Positions 59,265-64,000 of a DNA stretch of 64,000 bases are shown piece by piece. The position numbers and the translations under genes were made by a program. This DNA is from Alphaproteobacteria bacterium (GTDB lineage Bacteria > Pseudomonadota > Alphaproteobacteria > CAAGCB01 > CAG-977), in NCBI GenBank assembly GCA_900768875.1, contig CAAGEP010000003.1:248001-312000 (forward strand), read 5' to 3'. The notes under the pieces are model-generated. The model ran no database searches and was not told where the DNA came from. It was given only the letters and a program-made list of their open reading frames with translations. Numbering within the stretch: position 1 is the first letter of the stretch; each line of letters opens with the position of its first letter.

Positions 59265-60872
59265 ATGTTGCGACTGGGCAAGGGATTCTTTTTGCTGGGC
59301 TTAAGTTGTTCGCTTCCTGCTTACGGAGCGGCGGACAGCTTGACTTTTGACGAATGGCGCGAAGAATTCCGTCGTGAGGCCGTTGACAGCGGTGTTTCCG
59401 CCCAAACGTTGGATATTGCTTTTGCTGAACAAAAACTGATTCCGTCCGTTATCACGCGCGATCGAAAACAGCCCGAACTGCGCAAAGATTTTCAGTCCTA
59501 CATTGACAACGCCATTAATGTCTTGCGTATTCGCAAGGCAAAGAAAATGTTGGCTCAGAATGAATCCCTGTTAAATGATATTTATAAAAAATACGGAGTT
59601 CCGCCGGCTTATTTGGTTGCTTTTTGGGCAATGGAAACTGATTTCGGCAACCGCAAGGGGGATTATCCGATTATCAGCGCTCTGTCAACGCTGGCGTACG
59701 ACACGCGGCGTCCCGATTTTTTTCGTTCGGAGCTGATGCATGCCGTCAGAATGGTTCAAGCCGGAATTTTGCCCGATAAAATGAAAGGGTCATGGGCGGG
59801 GGCGTTCGGGAATTTTCAATTCATGCCTTCGACATATCATGCGTTCGCCGTTGATTACGACGGCGACGGAACAGCCGATTTATGGAACAGTTTGCCCGAT
59901 GCCTTGGCTTCAGCGGCGAATTATTTGTCGGCAGAAGGGTGGAATAAAGCCATCGGTTGGGGCAAGGAGGCTTTTCTGCCGAAACGTTTTGATTGGAATT
60001 TGATAGAACGGCAAAAAACGCTACGGGAATGGCAAGCCGCCGGAATTGAATTTTCTGCGGATGCCGCGCCGCTTTCAACAACCGCCAAACTGTTTTTGCC
60101 TGCGGGAATACAAGGGCCCGCATTCTTGGTCTATTCCAATTTCGATGTCATTCTACAGTGGAACAACTCGGTTTTATATGCTGTTGCAATCGGACATCTG
60201 GCTGACAGAATTCAAGGGTTGCCGCCCTTTAAAAAGAAATATGCGACAGGAAAAACGCTGACTTTGGAAGATTCAATCGAGGTGCAGGAGCTATTGGCGG
60301 AAATGAAGCTTTACGACGGTAAAGCGGACGGTATTTTGGGACGAAAAAGCCGAGAAGCCGTACGGAAATTTCAAAATTTGTACGATTTTCCCGCAGACGG
60401 ATACGCCGGACCGTCGCTGCTGCATTTCATGCGTTTGGTTTTAAGCGGCGGCGCGGAACGCAAAGATTTGACTTTTGACGAAGTGCGCGAACTGCAGACC
60501 ATTTTATCAAAAGGCAGCTATTATAAAGGTCCGATTGACGGAAAAATGGGAAAATCCACGCAAACCGCCATAGACCTTTATAAAAAAGTTTACGGTTTGC
60601 AGGAAAAGGAAGTCAATCGTAAATTGCTGACGAAAATGCGTCTGCAGGCTGCCCGCGGAATGGAAAACGGAGAGCAGGATCCCGCAGTCACGGAGTTCTG
60701 GCGGCAAGAAGAGGAACTGCGCAAAAAAGAACTGAAAAAACAAAGTAAAATCAAAAAGTTAAAAAGAAAACTTAAAGCAAAAAATCGCAAGAAAAAATCG
60801 GTTGCGGGCAAAACGGGAAAAAAAGTTCAAAACCGCCTTGATTCCCTGAGTGTTAGCCGTTATTCTGCGTGA
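59265..60872 (+). CDS. mltB: MltB-like lytic murein transglycosylase
   Basis: Cleaves peptidoglycan glycan strands to 1,6-anhydro ends in the periplasm. 535 residues. Signal peptide GFFLLGLSCSLPAYG; SLT_2 catalytic domain with Glu in FWAMETDFGNRKGDYP, GAFGNFQFMPSTY and DYDGDGTADLW; two peptidoglycan-binding repeats (YDGKADGILGRKSREAVRKF near 350 and YKGPIDGKMGKSTQTAIDLY near 420). The last 65 residues are strikingly basic (KKQSKIKKLKRKLKAKNRK), unlike E. coli MltB. It begins the run to rlpA, dacA, tmk and holB. Confidence 0.9.
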   Translation: MLRLGKGFFLLGLSCSLPAYGAADSLTFDEWREEFRREAVDSGVSAQTLDIAFAEQKLIPSVITRDRKQPELRKDFQSYIDNAINVLRIRKAKKMLAQNESLLNDIYKKYGVPPAYLVAFWAMETDFGNRKGDYPIISALSTLAYDTRRPDFFRSELMHAVRMVQAGILPDKMKGSWAGAFGNFQFMPSTYHAFAVDYDGDGTADLWNSLPDALASAANYLSAEGWNKAIGWGKEAFLPKRFDWNLIERQKTLREWQAAGIEFSADAAPLSTTAKLFLPAGIQGPAFLVYSNFDVILQWNNSVLYAVAIGHLADRIQGLPPFKKKYATGKTLTLEDSIEVQELLAEMKLYDGKADGILGRKSREAVRKFQNLYDFPADGYAGPSLLHFMRLVLSGGAERKDLTFDEVRELQTILSKGSYYKGPIDGKMGKSTQTAIDLYKKVYGLQEKEVNRKLLTKMRLQAARGMENGEQDPAVTEFWRQEEELRKKELKKQSKIKKLKRKLKAKNRKKKSVAGKTGKKVQNRLDSLSVSRYSA

Positions 60873-60890
60873 CGGGAAAGGATGAAAAAT

Positions 60891-62000
60891 ATGCGCTCGT
60901 TTATGAAAGTCTTAATGATTTCAACGGCTTTTACGCTTACAGGCTGTTCCGACGGAATCGGTTCGTTTTCGTCGTCGCCGTCCGCGTCCGTATCCCGCCC
61001 CGCCGGAAAATCGGGCGGATACTATAAGGTGGGTAATCCCTATCAGGTCGACGGAATTTGGTATTATCCGAAAGAAGACTACTCCTACAAGGAAGTCGGA
61101 GTTTCTTCGTGGTACGGGGCGGATTTCCACAACGGTATCACGGCAAACGGCGAATTATACGATATGCATGATTTGACCGCGGCGCACAGGACTTTGCCTT
61201 TGCCCAGCATGGTGCGGGTCACCAATTTGCAAAACGGACGGACTTTGGTTGTGCGCGTCAACGACCGGGGACCTTTTAAAAATGACAGAATTATTGACGT
61301 GTCTATGAAGGCGGCTCAGCTGCTGGGATTTAAAGAGCAGGGGACGACACAGGTTCAAGTCGAAGTGTTGCCGGAGGAAAGCAAGGCGTTAAAGGAAGAA
61401 CTGCTGGCGGGACAAAACCAAAATTCATCCGCCGTTCCCATGTTCACCGTTCCTGCCGACGAGGCTCGCAAGCCGTCAGCGCCGAAAGATTTGAACTATC
61501 CCCGTTTGGCGAACAAGCCGCCCGTTATGACGGAGGAAGCTCCTCTGATTGCCGCGGCGGCTGTAAAAACGGCGGATTCGGCCGCTTTTAATGATTGGGA
61601 CGAAGATTTGACAAAAGCGCAAGCGCAGAAAGAAAGTCTGCCTGCGTCAAATCCGGTTCCTCAATCCAAGCCTGCCGAGAAAAAGGCGGTGACCGCTCCG
61701 AAAAAGCGGACTGTTTTGACGGCCGGCACGATTGCTCCGGGGTACTATGTTCAAGTCGGCGCGTTCGGAAGCGAAGCCAACGCCGAAAAAATGCGCGCAA
61801 AGGTATCTAAATACGGAACGCCGATTATTATTCCCGTTACGGTGAACGGAAAATCGCTCTACCGTGTGCGGTTGGGACCCTCAAACGCCAAAAAAGCGCT
61901 GGAATTGATGGATAAAGTGACGGGCGCCGGCTTTTCGGATGCTCGATTGGTCGAAGAAAAAGCGTCTGACGCGGGGCAGCGGCTGGACAAAGCTTTTTAA
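60891..62000 (+). CDS. rlpA: RlpA septal-ring lytic transglycosylase
   Basis: Outer-membrane lipoprotein that acts on denuded glycans at the septum. ATG 60891 gives 369 residues and places AAAGGA 8 bp upstream; the ATG at 60882 abuts that RBS. Lipobox LTGC near residue 19; double-psi beta-barrel with VGVSSWYGADFHNGITANGE and VVRVNDRGPF; a Pro/Ala/Lys-rich linker of about 130 residues; C-terminal SPOR domain (GYYVQVGAFGSEANAEKMRA) that binds denuded septal peptidoglycan. It lies 18 bp after the transglycosylase and 12 bp before dacA. Confidence 0.95.
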   Translation: MRSFMKVLMISTAFTLTGCSDGIGSFSSSPSASVSRPAGKSGGYYKVGNPYQVDGIWYYPKEDYSYKEVGVSSWYGADFHNGITANGELYDMHDLTAAHRTLPLPSMVRVTNLQNGRTLVVRVNDRGPFKNDRIIDVSMKAAQLLGFKEQGTTQVQVEVLPEESKALKEELLAGQNQNSSAVPMFTVPADEARKPSAPKDLNYPRLANKPPVMTEEAPLIAAAAVKTADSAAFNDWDEDLTKAQAQKESLPASNPVPQSKPAEKKAVTAPKKRTVLTAGTIAPGYYVQVGAFGSEANAEKMRAKVSKYGTPIIIPVTVNGKSLYRVRLGPSNAKKALELMDKVTGAGFSDARLVEEKASDAGQRLDKAF

Positions 62001-62012
62001 GGAACGGTTCAA

Positions 62013-63176
62013 ATGAAAAATCGGAAGCTTTTATTACTGACGACAACGTGTTTGCTTTTCGGAGCGTCTGTTGCGGACGCGCTGGAAACAAAGGCTAAGA
62101 ATGCCGTGTTGATGGATTTCGATACGGGCGAGTTTTTCTTTGAAAAAAACGCGGATGTGCCGATGCCGCCTGCATCCATGAGCAAACTGATGACGGCTTA
62201 TTTGATTTTCGAGCGTTTAAAAAACGGGCAGCTGTCCCCCGACGATGTTTTTGTCGTCAGTGAAAACGCTTGGCGCAAAGGCGGTGCCAAAACGGGCAGT
62301 TCGACCATGTTTCTAAAAGTCAATCAGCAGGTCAAGGTTAAGGATTTGCTGCGCGGTATCATTGTGCAATCGGGAAATGACGCCTGCATCGTCGCCGCCG
62401 AAAATATAGCGGGATCGGAAGCCGACTTCGCCGATTTGGCCAATCAAAAGGCCAAAGAGTTGGGGCTGACGAATTCCCATTTCGCAAACGCGACGGGGTG
62501 GCCCAATCCCAAACACAAAATGTCGGCAAAAGATTTGGCGACGTTGGCTTATCGTATTATTCGCGATTTTCCGGAATACTACGGCATCTATTCGGAACAA
62601 AGCTTTACATTTAACAAAATCACGCAGGAAAACAGGAACCCTCTGCTGTTCAAGATGCCCGGCGTCGCCGACGGCATAAAAACGGGACACACCAGCGTTT
62701 CCGGGTATGGATTGACCGGTTCGGCAAAGAAAAACGGCCGCCGTTTGATTATGGTTGTCAACGGATTGAAAACCATGAAAGAACGCGGTGAAGAATCCGT
62801 TCGTTTGATAAACTGGGGATTCCGCGAATTCGACAACTATGCCGTTTTGAAAAAAGATGTCAAAGTTGTTTCCGTTCCCGTGTGGTTGGGCGATGTCAAA
62901 GCGGTCAAGGCCGTTCCCGCAAACGATGTTACCTTGACTTTGCCAAAAGGGCAGCAAAAGCAAATCGTGGCGCACGTCGTATATAAATCGCCGATAAAAG
63001 CCCCCGTAAAAAAAGGGGAGAAAATCGCGTCTTTGTCCCTTTCCGTTCCCGACAGGCAGGATGTTGTTATTCCGCTGTACGCCGATCGAACCGTCAAGCG
63101 GCTGGGATATTTCGGACGGTTGAAAGAAACCGTTGCCCGTATTCTGTTCAGCTTTAATTCTGAAGCGGAGCGGTAA
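62013..63176 (+). CDS. dacA: D-alanyl-D-alanine carboxypeptidase (PBP5/6 type)
   Basis: Trims the terminal D-Ala of peptidoglycan stem peptides in the periplasm. 387 residues. Signal peptide LLLLTTTCLLFGASVADA; active-site motifs ASMSK (SxxK), SGND (SxN) and DGIKTGHT (KTG) in order; a C-terminal beta domain (KVVSVPVWLGDVKAVKAV) and an amphipathic end (LKETVARILFSF) that would anchor it to the inner membrane. The rlpA-dacA-tmk order is conserved in alphaproteobacteria. Its TAA shares a base with the tmk ATG. Confidence 0.95.
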   Translation: MKNRKLLLLTTTCLLFGASVADALETKAKNAVLMDFDTGEFFFEKNADVPMPPASMSKLMTAYLIFERLKNGQLSPDDVFVVSENAWRKGGAKTGSSTMFLKVNQQVKVKDLLRGIIVQSGNDACIVAAENIAGSEADFADLANQKAKELGLTNSHFANATGWPNPKHKMSAKDLATLAYRIIRDFPEYYGIYSEQSFTFNKITQENRNPLLFKMPGVADGIKTGHTSVSGYGLTGSAKKNGRRLIMVVNGLKTMKERGEESVRLINWGFREFDNYAVLKKDVKVVSVPVWLGDVKAVKAVPANDVTLTLPKGQQKQIVAHVVYKSPIKAPVKKGEKIASLSLSVPDRQDVVIPLYADRTVKRLGYFGRLKETVARILFSFNSEAER

Positions 63177-63823
63177 TGAAAAAGGGCGTTTTCATAACGT
63201 TTGAAGGCGGCGAAGGAACCGGAAAATCAACACAAACCCGTTTGCTGGCCGATTTTTTGGAAAGCCGCGGTCATTCCTGTGTTTTGACGCGCGAACCCGG
63301 CGGATCGGACGGCGCGGAGGAAATCCGCAATCTGGTTGTCAAAGGCGCGGTCGGACGCTGGGATGCAATGACCGAAGCTTTATTGATGTTTGCTGCCCGC
63401 CGCGACCACTTGGTTCATACGATTTGGAAAGCACTGGCTGAGGGCAAAACCGTTATTTGCGACCGCTTTGCCGATTCAACAATGGCTTATCAAGGGTATG
63501 GCTATGCGGACAAAGGGTTGGGGCCGCAAGTCGTTCAAACGCTGTACGATACTGTTGTCGGGGATTTTAAGCCCGATTTGACGATTGTTATGGATATGCC
63601 CGTCGAAGTCGGGCTGAAGCGGGCGCTGAAGCGGGATGCGAATTCAAACCGCTATGAGCGCATGGGGCTGGACTTTCACCACAATTTGCGACAGGCGTTT
63701 TTAACGATTGCAGAACAAAATCCGGATCGTTGCGCCGTTGTTGATGCGACCGGAAGCATCGAGGACATTCAGCAGGCCGTTCAAGATATTGTTCTGAGCC
63801 GTTTGATAACAGGCGAAAAATGA
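63176..63823 (+). CDS. tmk: Thymidylate kinase
   Basis: Phosphorylates dTMP to dTDP. 215 residues. P-loop FEGGEGTGKSTQTRLLADFL near the N-terminus, the DRx motif in VICDRFADSTMAYQGYG, and TREPGGSDGAEEIR for nucleotide binding. The lid region carries MDMPVEVGLKRALKRD. Coupled to dacA (TAATG) and to holB (ATGA). Confidence 0.97.
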   Translation: MKKGVFITFEGGEGTGKSTQTRLLADFLESRGHSCVLTREPGGSDGAEEIRNLVVKGAVGRWDAMTEALLMFAARRDHLVHTIWKALAEGKTVICDRFADSTMAYQGYGYADKGLGPQVVQTLYDTVVGDFKPDLTIVMDMPVEVGLKRALKRDANSNRYERMGLDFHHNLRQAFLTIAEQNPDRCAVVDATGSIEDIQQAVQDIVLSRLITGEK

Positions 63824-64000
63824 CGGATGTTCCTTTGAAAGCACCCGAAGAACAATCCGAATTGTTCGGGCATGAAGCGGCGGAACAACTGTTTTTGCAG
63901 GCTATCCGAAACAATACGATTGACGGTTCATGGCTGATTTGCGGGCCGAAAGGAGTGGGCAAGGCGACTTTGGCGTTTCGTTTGGCTCGTTTTTTACTGT
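63820..64000 (+). CDS. holB: DNA polymerase III delta-prime subunit, 3' end cut by window
   Basis: Clamp-loader subunit. Only the first 60 codons are present. The frame opens TDVPLKAPEEQSELFGHEAA and reaches the Walker A-like GPKGVGKATLAFRLARFL, the AAA+ start of delta-prime. The tmk-holB order and the 4 bp ATGA overlap support the assignment. Confidence 0.85.
   Translation, partial: MTDVPLKAPEEQSELFGHEAAEQLFLQAIRNNTIDGSWLICGPKGVGKATLAFRLARFLL

Noticed and set aside
1..64000. CRISPR arrays, rRNA genes, prophage or toxin-antitoxin systems
   Set aside because: No spaced direct repeats, rRNA signatures, phage structural genes or paired small toxin/antitoxin genes were seen.

Overview
The window is a 64 kb piece of an alphaproteobacterial chromosome. 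The assignment rests on gene order: a ribonuclease D gene followed by kdsD-lptC-lptA-lptB-rpoN-hpf-ptsN; hisZ directly before purA; an FzlA-type GST protein; rpoZ-spoT-acpS-lepB-rnc-era-recO-parC; and transglycosylase-rlpA-dacA-tmk-holB. Moderate GC, tight gene packing and a pilin of the MLGVLAIIGVLSVGG type suggest an uncultured, host-associated Rhodospirillales-like lineage. That last step is inference. No rRNA, CRISPR array, prophage or integrase gene is visible.

Layout. 1-3209: end of glmS, a small membrane protein and a class II DAHP synthase. 3206-6015 (minus): a GT-C type membrane glycosyltransferase translationally coupled to an unknown anchored protein. 6152-11986: rbsK, nadE, gltX, cysS and a secreted Gln-rich protein. 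12068-16870 (minus): thrS-infC (infC starts at ATT), a GT4 glycosyltransferase, a lipoprotein and fzlA. 17028-23861: tRNA-Leu, then the LPS transport/sigma-54 cluster, then tRNA-Ala. 24090-31890: a leaderless pilin-like gene, an M32 carboxypeptidase, a small orphan gene, hisZ-purA, and a tail-anchored pseudokinase with a small membrane partner. 31884-40992 (minus): uvrD-prmA-pepP-trkH, then malQ. 41157-43733: unknown exported and membrane proteins and a GT2 glycosyltransferase. 43963-44907: rplM-rpsI. 44969-45321: an internally deleted IS200-type relic. 45328-49774: outer-membrane protein, MFS exporter, htpX, and an overlapping UDG/NYN pair. 49962-58145: rpoZ through parC. 58146-58439: a repeat-rich tRNA-Ser locus. 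58571-64000: a small orphan, then cell-wall genes leading into tmk-holB.

Most of the window is housekeeping, with many 1-11 bp start/stop overlaps that imply translational coupling. Envelope biogenesis dominates: sugar precursors (glmS, kdsD), LPS export (lptCAB), glycosyltransferases, peptidoglycan enzymes (MltB-like, rlpA, dacA), division (fzlA), and membrane protein processing and quality control (lepB, htpX).

The most unusual items are: a NadE whose glutaminase half has apparently lost all three catalytic residues; infC with an ATT start; a pilin gene that begins directly at the hydrophobic helix; a pseudokinase lacking the HRD aspartate; an IS200 derivative retaining only both ends of tnpA and its RBS-masking hairpin; and a 31 bp duplication of the tRNA-Ser 3' end around a row of small palindromes. 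I found no clearly new multi-gene defence or biosynthetic system.
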